A DNA stretch of 64,000 nt, taken from Dipteronia dyeriana (taxonomy: Eukaryota > Streptophyta > Magnoliopsida > Sapindales > Sapindaceae). The stretch covers positions 110,543,088 to 110,607,087 of the forward strand of contig CM065300.1 in the NCBI GenBank assembly GCA_032871835.1, given 5' to 3'. Below are positions 55,888 to 64,000 of the stretch, one piece after another; position 1 is the stretch's first letter; each line of letters starts with the position of its first letter. The position numbers and the translations under genes were made by a program. Under the pieces are notes generated by a model, which saw only the letters and a program-made list of their open reading frames with translations, was not told the DNA's origin and ran no database searches.

Positions 55888-56686
55888 GCCTTTAAATTCA
55901 ATGTTGCTATGGGACACCAGATTGCCTCCCTCCGATGCCATGCTGTAAAAGCTAAAGCTGAAGCTGAGTAGGCTATAGGGTTGTTAGCGCGGGCTCAAGA
56001 TCTAGTACAAGAGATGACCTCCCGCTAGAGGGGGTTGGAGGTAGAGCTAGCCGATTTTCACTATGATCATAATAGGTTGAAACGATCCCTCGATCAAGAA
56101 ACCCTCTGATCTAAACGTCGAGCAAAACGGTGGGATTCTTGGAAGGCACAGACTAAGATGCTAGACGTTGAGAACCAAGCCCTTCATGCTCAGGTGGCCA
56201 AGCTGCAAGTGGTAGTGGACGCCTCATTCAGTAAAGGGTATTTTTATGCCTCCTTCCAGGTTACAGCTGCTCTCACTCTTCCTTTGGACTTGTCCATTAC
56301 TGCCGGTTTGGACAGAGAGAAGATGTTGATTATGGTTGTGAAGATGTCTCGACCCGATGGTGATGAAGTAGAAACTTCTGGCTTGGCCGGAGTTGGGAAA
56401 CAACTGACCGTGAAGGATCTTCTTCCTCCTCCTCCTATCCTTCGAGTCTCATGTCCCGAGGAAACCTCAAGTTTGGTTCTGCCTGCACAGACCAAGGGCA
56501 GCCAACCAATAGCCCGAGAGAGCGCCAGAAGAACCCTCTAGAGCAGAGCTGGAGATTGAGAAGAGCAGGATGGAGTCAGTGGTTACCCTTCTCGGTGCGA
56601 CCATCCTTCATGAGATTATAGTGGTGGTAAATGAGGTCTTGGAAGAGGACCCAACTGAGCAGTAGGCGAATGAGGAACCCCTAAGA

Positions 56687-56700
56687 GGGGGGGGGGGGGG
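56687..56700 (+). repeat. G14 homopolymer
   Basis: Fourteen consecutive G in the acidic tail of the Tat-D antisense ORF. It is prone to slippage and a likely frameshift source or assembly uncertainty. Confidence 0.95.
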
Positions 56701-56852
56701 TAGCAGGTAAGGACGAGGGCGACCAAGGCGAGCAACCACCTAATGGCGAAACGGAGGACGAGGATTATCAAGGAGAATGAGCAGAGGGCAAGGATTATCT
56801 AGGAGAATGAGTGGTGGGAAGAAACCAGAGGGATGCTGGATCTTGATGTAAC

Positions 56853-57281
56853 CCATTATTGACTTGCTTCGATTGCCCGAAAAGGGGATGTGCATCCCGT
56901 TTTATTCATGACCAGCTTGTCAATCTTTTATTTTCTTTTTATGTAACCCGTAACCGGGGGTTAGGCTCCCTATTTGATGGATGTAGCCTTTATAAGGGGA
57001 TATGCTCCCGTATTATGAATGAAAATTCGGTTAGGGTTTCTTCATGCTTGCTTTGTTTGACTTTGATCATGAACTTCGAGTTGGCTGATATCTTCGTGCT
57101 CCATTTCTGATCTAGAAAAGCTAGGAAGTCATCCAACGCCAATTCTCAACATTTTGCAGAAATTTCTATCTTCGAGGAAGAGTCCCCATGCATTGTATCC
57201 TGCATCGATGACTCCTGGTTCAAACTTTAACTTGATGATATAAGATGTTTGCATATTCATGAAAAACCATTCGTTAGTAGT
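56853..57281. other. Tat-D 3' flank of antisense ORF
   Basis: Non-coding. It contains the conserved TTAGGCTCCCTATTTGAT and GATGTAGCC blocks also seen in Tat-A (14,905-14,960) and Tat-E (45,860-45,890). Cut at 57,281 by the Tat-F LTR; the last five bases, GTAGT, may be its target copy. Confidence 0.7.
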
Positions 57282-58368
57282 TATTAATAGCCAAATTTGG
57301 TTAGGGACCAAAGAGAAATTTTTGACTTTCTTGCCTCGGGTCCAAGCTCGAGATAACCGACCACGGAACCCCGGGATTGAGCTTTGACGCCACCTCGAAG
57401 AAAGGAAGATCGAGCTTCTTACACCAAATCAAGGCTCCTCTAGGTCAAAACTACACCGTAACCTCCCCAAGAGCCCGTCATCCTCTAAAGACTTAAATAA
57501 GAACCTATTAAGAAATGGGCCCATACCACGAGATTGCTTCATCTAGCCGAGAGTAGATTCAGACCTATTTGGACAGGTTGCAGAAAGCTGACCAAAAGCC
57601 CTGTCACCAAAGGGTGCCCACGGGGTCATCCCAAGCTCCAAGGGACCTGGAAAGGTCAGGCTAAGCTTCTAGTACCAAAACCAGGGCACGAATTTACCTC
57701 GTCCAATGAAACAGTGAACACCATACTCGATAACCTTCATGAAGAATCATGGCATAAAGGCACACAAGATCATATCCACACATAATAAACATTAAATTGC
57801 CACGTACGTGCAGATCAAGAGATTAGGTCCAAAGAGGAAACAAACTTATCTCCAAGATATTCTCAACTCTGTCATTAATCCAAAGTCAATAACTTTTAGA
57901 TAAAATATCCCGCATGATAAGGATGTAATGGATTCAGAAAATCATGGCCGGAGATTCGTGAAGTTTAACCTACTTGAACCATGCATAAATATGCCCAAGC
58001 ATGATGAAAAAAAAGTGGGAAGAAAGCTGACAAAAAGCATACGAAAGGAGAGTTTCAACTTTGGCCCAAATTCCTTGATCGGAACACGACCATCGTTGTT
58101 TTCCACATCTCGACAAGCATAAAGTTGCCACCCCGTTGTACCTCAGTGAGATTGAGTATATTTGAAAGGTTTTTATACGATATTTGTGATGAATAACATT
58201 GTCATGTTATTGTTCCTTTGCTTATTATGTTAACATTTGTTTTAAACACTTACCTTTACTCAAGCAATCTAGGTACCAAATGTACCGAACCACTGTCACC
58301 ACCTCCGTGGTAGTGGTCTTAAGGGTGTTAACTAGAATTTCTCATCTCGAGCAAATTTTTTGTTAACA
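57282..58368 (+). repeat. Tat-F 5' LTR
   Basis: About 1,087 bp. TATTAATAGCCAAATTTGG at the start (family TGTTAATAGCC) and TTGTTAACA at the end. The aligned reverse complements of the Tat-E LTRs support both borders. Confidence 0.87.
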
Positions 58369-58373
58369 CTTTC

Positions 58374-58390
58374 TGGAGCTGTTTGTGGCA
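58374..58390 (+). other. Tat-F primer-binding site
   Basis: TGGAGCTGTTTGTGGCA, a mutated form of the Tat-E TGGCGCCGTCTGTG site, five bases after the LTR end. Confidence 0.82.
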
Positions 58391-58459
58391 ACCCCACACC
58401 ACCATTTTTACATTTACAAGTTTATTGTTTTACAGTGATTATAAGGCTTTGCTCCTCCC

Positions 58460-60370
58460 ATGGACAACCCGAAACCTCGGAACATTAGTCTGCCCCCTCG
58501 ACCAAGAAAGGGCAGAAAAAGGGACCAAAATCCAAGCATCACAAGCCAGCCTCGTATCAGCTAGACGTTGAGCAGGCTCCAGCCCTTCAGGAAATGAACC
58601 AAACTATGACAAATCAGCATACTGCGGACATCGTGGAGAATGTCCGCCTCTGTCTAGCTGTAGAAGGAATTGCTCCTTCACTTGAAGATATTAGTACCCG
58701 AGGAGAGGCAAGCAGATCGGCTGCCAGGCAACCTGCCTTTGATCGGCTGGGACCCCATCCACTGGTCCCTACCCACAATATGACAGGACCCTTAATTTCT
58801 AGCTAGAACAAGCTAGGGCCCATGCCCCCAGTCCTAGACAGACTGACCTACTATCAACCCAGGCAGGTCACGTCAGCAGTCGATACTCCGTCGAGGGCAA
58901 CTCGCAGCCCCCATCGACCGGTGACTTATAGAAAAGAACCTTGAGCTGAAGCTGGTGGTATCTAGAAAACTGCGTAAGCAGAGCTCGCCCCTAAAAATGA
59001 CAAAGTGGAAGCGTCCAGCTCATCAGGGAGATATGACAATGAGAGCTATAAGGTCGACTCCAAGAATCATGAAAATAAGCGTCTGAAGGATCAGCTGGTT
59101 AAAATGTAAAAGAAGATCCAACAATAAAAAAAAGGGAACGGTAAGGAGGTCAAGAAGGACCCCTGAATAAGATGAACGCTTACTTTACCAAAAACAATTA
59201 TGAGGCAGAGCTCCTACAAAAGTTTAAGATGCTGTCAGACAAGTTCTCTAGCATAGAGGACCCTTTGAGCCACTTAGAGAGCTTTTTCCAACAAATGAAG
59301 GTCCAGAACATAACTAGGGCCACCATGTGCCAAATGCTCCCTACCACTCTGACAGATTATGCTAAGACCTGGTTCAGAAAGTTACCCGCTGGAAGTGTGG
59401 ACTCCTTCAAGAATCTATCAATAGATTTCTGCTCATAATTCCAAAATGTTAAACCCAGATCAAAGGATCCCATCCATCTGCAATATGTGATTCAGGAAAG
59501 AGGAGAGACTCTCCGAGCTTATGTGGAGCGGTTCCACAAAAAGGTTATTCAAATGGGAGTCTTCACAGAGAAGGAGACCCTTGAAAACTTTAGAAGAAAT
59601 CTGTGGGTAGGAAAGCTATTCCGATTAATCGCCAAGCATGCTCGAGAAACCTACCAAGAAGCATACGATCAGGCTTTGGAGCATATAGAGATCGAGGAAT
59701 AGCTAAAAGTCAAGCTAGAGCATGACGATATGATAGCAGTGAAGCGCCAAAAGAAGAAGACGTATAGGGTGGCACCAATACAGAGGATTCAGAACAAGCC
59801 CCCTAATAGGTCGACATACCATCCTCCCCAGTTTCAACCTCAACGGGATCGGTTTCAAGCAAGGAAAAATCCTCATCGGGCTTTCTCTCCTCTAAAGGAG
59901 GTAGCTTTCAAAACCTGAGAAAATAGGGGGTTCAACTATTATACCCCACTGAATGCTTCCCGGGAAACGATCCACCTCGCCAGTCGAGATAAAGGGTTAT
60001 TGAGCAAGCTGGCACCAATGAAAGCGTAAGCTGATGCTAGGAAATGGTACAAGTACTGTGACTTCCATGAAGATATTGGCCATAACATATCAGAGTGTTA
60101 CAGCTTGCGTAACCAGATAGAGGCTCTAGTAAGGGGAGTATGCTTGGTAGAGTTCCTACAACCAGTCAGAGACAACATCTAGACAAGGAAGAAGGTGCAA
60201 ACAGAGATCCAGGAAGATGAGGAGAAGCGAAGAGGTAAACTAAAGGATTTGATATAGCAAATCCAAGCCATCCTTACTATTAGTGGAGGTCCCACCTTGA
60301 CTGGATCCTCTAAAATACCCGATAGAACCACGTGAGGAAGGTTCCGCATGTGGAGGACGGTCGAAGCATT
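58460..60370 (+). pseudogene. Tat-F gag
   Basis: The start is set at the ATG at 58,460 (MDNPKPRNISLPPR), shortly after the primer site. Frame changes and stops follow. The capsid-type Retrotrans_gag domain is well kept at 59,172-59,700 (LLQKFKMLSDKFS, HLESFFQQMKVQ, AKTWFRKLPAGSV, ERGETLRAYVERFHKK, FRRNLWVG). A zinc-knuckle-like KYCDFHEDIGHNISECYSLRNQIEAL lies near 60,050-60,130 and ISGGPTL near 60,280. Stops at 59,436, 59,700 and 59,916 split it. Confidence 0.87.
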
Positions 60371-60960
60371 TTCAAGCCGGAACAGAGTATTGCATGAACT
60401 TCTCAGTCTGCTCAGGTTATCTTCTCTGAGGCGGGTGCCTATAGCATTGTTCAGCCCCACGACGATCCGTTTGTGGTCACAGTACAGATCGATAACTGTG
60501 AGGTCCATCGCGTGCTTAACGATTCCGACAGTAGTGTGGATGTCCTCTTCAAAGATACCTTGGAAAGACTTAACTTGAAGTAGTGGTTCTATAATAGCTA
60601 CATAACTCTTTTGTATGGTTTCGCAGGCGACTATGTCATGCAAGTGGGATCGAAGATACTCCCCGTGATCGCAGGAACCGTACCCCTCCAACAAAATATA
60701 ATGACACACTTTGTTGTAGTTGACCATCCAACGGCCTACAATGTAATGCTAGGAAGGCCATTCCTATCAGCCATCAAGGGAGTATTGTCAGTCTAGCATA
60801 ACACCTTCAAGTTTCTAGTCGAGAACCAAGTAGGCAAGGTACGTGGTGACGACTTAGTTGCCAGAAAATGTTATGCGGTCTCTTCTAACCCGACAGTACT
60901 GGTAAGACAATTCTCACAAGTTTCGACGATCCAAAACCAGGATGTGGTAGGGATGAACCA
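60371..60960 (+). pseudogene. Tat-F protease
   Basis: VVTVQIDNCEVHRVLNDSGSSVDVLFKDTLERLNLK lies at about 60,470-60,580 with a DSGSS active site, apparently usable, though Val before the Asp has become Asn. Then a TAG, YGFAGDYVMQVGSKILPVIAG and FVVVDHPTAYNVMLGRPFLSAIKGVLSV, with a TAG at 60,796. Confidence 0.86.
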
Positions 60961-62040
60961 GGAGGATTCAAAGCCTATTGATCATCTAGAAAGTGATTCC
61001 CAAGTCACAAAAGAAAAAACGCAAGGGAGAGAATAGGTCAGCGGATAACCTGTTAACATGTTGGAAGATGTCCTGGTCAGAGAAGATGACCCGACCAAAG
61101 TGGTAAAGGTAGAGGCTGCACTCGAAGCTGGGTTAAAAGAGGGATTAATCAAGTTGTTTGGGAGTTCAACGACATTTTGGCATGGAGAAATGATGATATG
61201 ATAGGGATCGCCTTGTCTTTGGCATCCTACAGGTTGGCGATTGATCCCACTATCAAACATGTCAGACAAAAGTGGCAACATTTCAATACGAAGAGAACAT
61301 CGTAATTCATGAGGAGGTTGACAAGTTGATCAAGGCCGGTTTCATTTGAGAAGCCCGATATCCTGACTGGCTCGCTAACGTGGTATGGTCACTAAGGCGA
61401 ATGGAAAATGGTGAATCTGTGTCAACTACACTGATCTTAATCGGGCTTGTCCGAAGAGTAGTTTTCCTCTCCTAAAAATCGATAAACTGGTTGACTCCAC
61501 AGCAGGGAACAAGCTCCTTAGCTTTATGAATGCATTCTCGAGGTATAACCAGATCATGATGTACCCTGCCGACCAGGATAAGACCACCATTATCACTGGG
61601 AAAGATCTTCACTATTACAAGGTTAGCGTTCGGGCTTAAGAATATAGAATCTACATACCAGCGGCTGGTCAATCGGCTGTACAAACCCAAAATTGGAAGG
61701 TTGATGGAAGTATACATCGATGACATGATCACCAAGTCACAAACTGTAGAAGAGCATGATGAAGACATTCACAGAACCTTTCTGATATTGAGGGAAAACC
61801 AGATGCGCCTGAACCCCTCCAAAGGTGTATTCGAGGTAACTGTGGGAAAGTTCTTAGGCTTCATGGTCAACGAGAGAGGTATTGAGGCTAATATAGAAAA
61901 AGTCAGAGCCATCCTTGACCTGGATTCCCCGACTTCTCTGAAGTAGATGCAGGTCATGACAGGAGTATTGCAACTCTTAATCGGTTCATCTCTCATTCCA
62001 TAAATAAGTGTCTCCCTTTCTTCAAAATCATCAAAAAAGG
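60961..62040 (+). pseudogene. Tat-F reverse transcriptase
   Basis: The region starts with TKVVKVEAALEAGLKEGLIKLF and a DILAWRNDDM segment in another frame. LSFMNAFSRYNQIMMYPADQDKTT lies near 61,520-61,590, where the first catalytic Asp is Asn. MEVYIDDMITKSQTVEEHDEDIHRTF and GKFLGFMVNERGIEANIEKV follow at 61,701-61,900, with YIDD intact. Frame changes occur near 61,320, 61,440 and 61,640. Confidence 0.87.
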
Positions 62041-62420
62041 GAAGAACATGAAATGGGATCAGGAAAGTAAGCAGGCTTTCCGAGCTTTAAAGGTATACCT
62101 AGTCAGCCCACCGCTGTTAGTCAAATCGATCCCCAGTGAGAAGCTCTAGATTTATCTGGCTGTCTCTGAAACAACAATGAGATGGGCTTTGGTCAAGAAG
62201 TGTGGAGATGGAGTGCAGCAACCCATTTACTATGTGAGCCATGCGCTGATCAAGCCAGAAAAAAACAACACCCTTCTAGAGAAGCTCACTTTCGCCCTAG
62301 TCACTTCAACTAGGAAGTTGTGGCTTTACTTCTAAGCTCACTCGATTGCGGTGGTAACTGATCAAACCCTCCACCAATTCCTACACAGGTCGGACGTATT
62401 CCGAAGGTTAATTTAATGGG
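62041..62420 (+). pseudogene. Tat-F first RNase H
   Basis: Shows MKWDQESKQAFRALKVYL, LAVSETTMRWALVKKCG, QQPIYYVSHALIKPEKNNTLLEKLTFALVTSTRKL and AVVTDQTLHQFLHRSD. The Glu and the final Asp (TDQ) of the domain remain. Stops near 62,148, 62,334 and 62,413. Confidence 0.85.
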
Positions 62421-62990
62421 CCTTGGAGCTTACTCGGTTCGATTTGAAGTACAAGTCCAGAACAGCGATCAAAACCCAAGCTCTAGCAGACTTCGTGGCA
62501 GAATTCTCAGCGCTCCTAAGCCAGTGGACTTCCGTATTATCAGATCTTGCCCCTGAGAAGGCCCTAGAGTTAAAAAGATTTTCAAAAGTGTGCAAAGCAT
62601 GGATCCTCTACACAGATGAAGCTTCCAGGTAGACTAGGGGGATCTGACATAGTTTTCACAAATCTAGAGAAGACTGAAGTCTACCACTGCTTCAAGTTTG
62701 AATTCAAGGCTATCGACAATGAGGCAGAGTATGAAACGCTCCTAGCAGGGATGAAGGTAGCCATTGAGCTTCGAGCCAGCTATTTACATGTTAAAAGTGA
62801 CTCATTACTGGTAGCCAATCAAGTCTCTGAGATATACCAAGCCAAAGGGGATAACATGATTGTATAATTGAAACAAGTTCAGTTGCTCAAGCACATATTT
62901 AAGGGATTCAGGATTGAACAGGTACCTTGACAACAAAATAATTGAGCAGATGTCTTGACCAAGATAGCAACGAATGGGGGTCAGGCCTTA
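62421..62990 (+). pseudogene. Tat-F second RNase H (RVT_3 / archaeal-type)
   Basis: The linker ELTRFDLKYKSRTAIKTQALADFVAEF leads to AWILYTDEASR, a frame change and stop near 62,630, then GGSDIVFTNLEKTEVYHCFKFEFKAIDNEAEYETLLAGMKVAIELR, HVKSDSLLVANQVSEIYQAKGDNM. The catalytic-type residues D (YTDEAS), E (NEAEYE) and D (KSDS) are all visible. A TAA at about 62,866 ends the open segment. Confidence 0.88.
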
Positions 62991-64000
62991 CCTAGGAGAG
63001 TTCCTCCTCAGGTGATTTTCTGGCCAAGTATAACAGAGAGTAGAGAAATATGCCCTGTAGAGCGATAACCGTGCTGGATGGACCCCATCGTTGCTTACCT
63101 CCAGGAATAAAAGCTCCTAAAGAAGCCTGACCAAGCCCGAAGAATCAAGAGAGCTTCGGTCTGATATTGCTTAAAGGGGTGGGTACATTTACGGAAGAGG
63201 CAAGTCCATTCATTTGCTTCGATGCTTACATCCCGATGATGCCAAATGGGCGCTGAGAGAGGTTTATGTTGGGGACTGTGGAAATCACATTAGTGTCGAG
63301 ACTCTAGCCTACCAGGTGCTTCGTATGGGATACTATTGGCAGACTATCCACCAAAATGCAAAGGTATTTGTTGAATCTATTGAGCCATGTCAAAAGTCCT
63401 TAAACCTAAGTCGTCTACCCCTTGAACGACTGTCCTCGATCAGACCACTTCCTATAGCCCCAAGAAAAGCGAAGCATGCCATCATCACCATTGATTACTT
63501 CACCCGGTGTGTCGAGGCTGGCCCCTTTTCCCAAATATCAGAGGAAAAAACTACCAAGTTCATCAAGACAAACATGGTACGCAGGTTCGATAACCCGCCG
63601 GTCATAATCACTGACAGAATAGGCAAGTTCAAAGATTATTGCGAGAGGTTGGGTATCAACCTTTGGTTTGCATCGGTGACTTATCCGTAAACAAACAGAT
63701 TGGTTAAAACAACTAACAAGACCATAACTGCAACAGAAGAAGGGAAAGTGGGTTGAAGAGTTCCCAAGGTCTTCTGGGCGTATCGAACCACAAAGAGGAC
63801 CACAACTGGGGAAACACTCTATTCTCTGGCTTTCTGGGTTGAAGCTGTCCTCCCTATAGAACATAAGCTGACCTCTTTTATGGTACAACACCTTGAACCA
63901 GAGAGTAACGAGATCGAGCTCTGAGCTAGTCTAGACCTTTTGGAAGAAAAACAGAAGCAAGTGACAAAAAGGTAGCGATCTACCAGAGCAAGGTTGTGAG
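62991..64000 (+). pseudogene. Tat-F integrase, truncated by window end
   Basis: Zinc domain: LRCLHPDDAKWALREVYVGDCGNHISVETLAYQVLRMGYYW and ESIEPCQ (one Cys of the pair is Ile-Glu-Pro-Cys context). The core lacks the segment that normally carries the first catalytic Asp: SSIRPLPIAPRKAKH runs straight on. Then AIITIDYFTRCVEAGP, FIKTNMVRRFDNPPVIITDRIGKF with the second Asp, and a stop near 63,690. The C-terminal part runs to the window end with frame changes. Confidence 0.86.

Larger units (their letters stand above)
54236..56852 (+). pseudogene. Tat-D antisense ORF (three exons)
   Basis: The start codon has changed to ATA (54,236), followed by SKASHDSVHSLVDGEEV matching Tat-E. Exon 1 carries the same N-terminal domain, ending RISDATP. 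Intron 1 is at 55,201-55,306. Exon 2 is rich in Ala, Pro, Thr and Ser and ends KRSALLDE. Intron 2 is at 55,813-55,887. Exon 3 has AFKFNVAMGHQIASLR, coiled-coil heptads, LDVENQALHAQVAKLQVVVDASFSK and an acidic tail. A stop at about 54,322, frame changes near 54,480 and a G14 run at 56,687 break it. The exact end is uncertain. Confidence 0.8.
40433..57281 (-). mobile_element. Tat-D, Tat element interrupted by Tat-E and Tat-F
   Basis: Visible pieces: 3' LTR (40,433-41,569), 88 bp of 3' internal sequence (41,570-41,657), then after Tat-E the antisense ORF and flank (53,942-57,281). Its pol should follow but is pushed beyond the window by Tat-F. The pieces align end to end with Tat-E at 42,781 onward, which proves continuity. 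Confidence 0.85.
57282..64000 (+). mobile_element. Tat-F, Tat element cut by the window end
   Basis: Plus-strand element: 5' LTR, primer site, gag, protease, RT, two RNase H domains and part of integrase. Its tandem repeat, antisense ORF and 3' LTR would lie beyond the window. Inserted in the 3' part of Tat-D, in opposite orientation. Confidence 0.9.

Overview
The window is plant nuclear DNA made almost entirely of nested, decayed LTR retrotransposons. The evidence is Ty1/copia elements with tRNA-Met-type primer-binding sites, and Ty3/gypsy elements of the Tat/Ogre type with an extra RNase H, a TGGCGCC primer-binding site and an antisense extra ORF. I found no host gene, tRNA, rRNA or CRISPR array. 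Species cannot be named; a flowering plant and a gene-poor, heterochromatin-like region are inferred. Element names (Copia-A to D, Tat-A to F) are mine.

Left half (1-36,490): one plus-strand Tat element, Tat-A, has been split by four copia insertions. Copia-A (1-2,050, minus, cut by the window edge) lies in its second RNase H. Copia-B (4,853-14,904, plus) lies in its 3' region. Copia-C (15,639-24,542, minus, target duplication AACTT) and Copia-D (26,028-35,726, plus, target duplication GAGGA) lie in its antisense ORF. Removing the insertions gives, in order: RNase H, integrase, a tandem repeat, and a minus-strand antisense ORF. Tat-A stops at about 36,490 without a recognisable 3' LTR.

Middle (36,491-40,432): two minus-strand Tat fragments (Tat-B and Tat-C) joined head to tail by deletion, then a short unassigned stretch.

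Right half (40,433-64,000): Tat-D (minus) is interrupted by the complete Tat-E (41,658-53,936, minus, near-matching target duplication ATCGT/ATCTT) and then by Tat-F (57,282 to the window end, plus). Tat-E shows the whole family plan: LTR, gag, protease, RT, RNase H, second RNase H, integrase, a roughly 100-bp tandem repeat, a convergent antisense ORF, purine tract, LTR.

The most notable signal is that antisense ORF. Three copies (Tat-A, Tat-D, Tat-E) share an N-terminal domain resembling plant 'putative gypsy type transposon' proteins, an alanine/serine/proline-rich middle, a coiled-coil C-terminus, two small introns at matching places, and a TATA-like box about 120-140 bp upstream of the start. 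This suggests a spliced gene with its own promoter carried on the strand opposite to gag-pol. All gag-pol regions are broken by stops, frameshifts or active-site changes.
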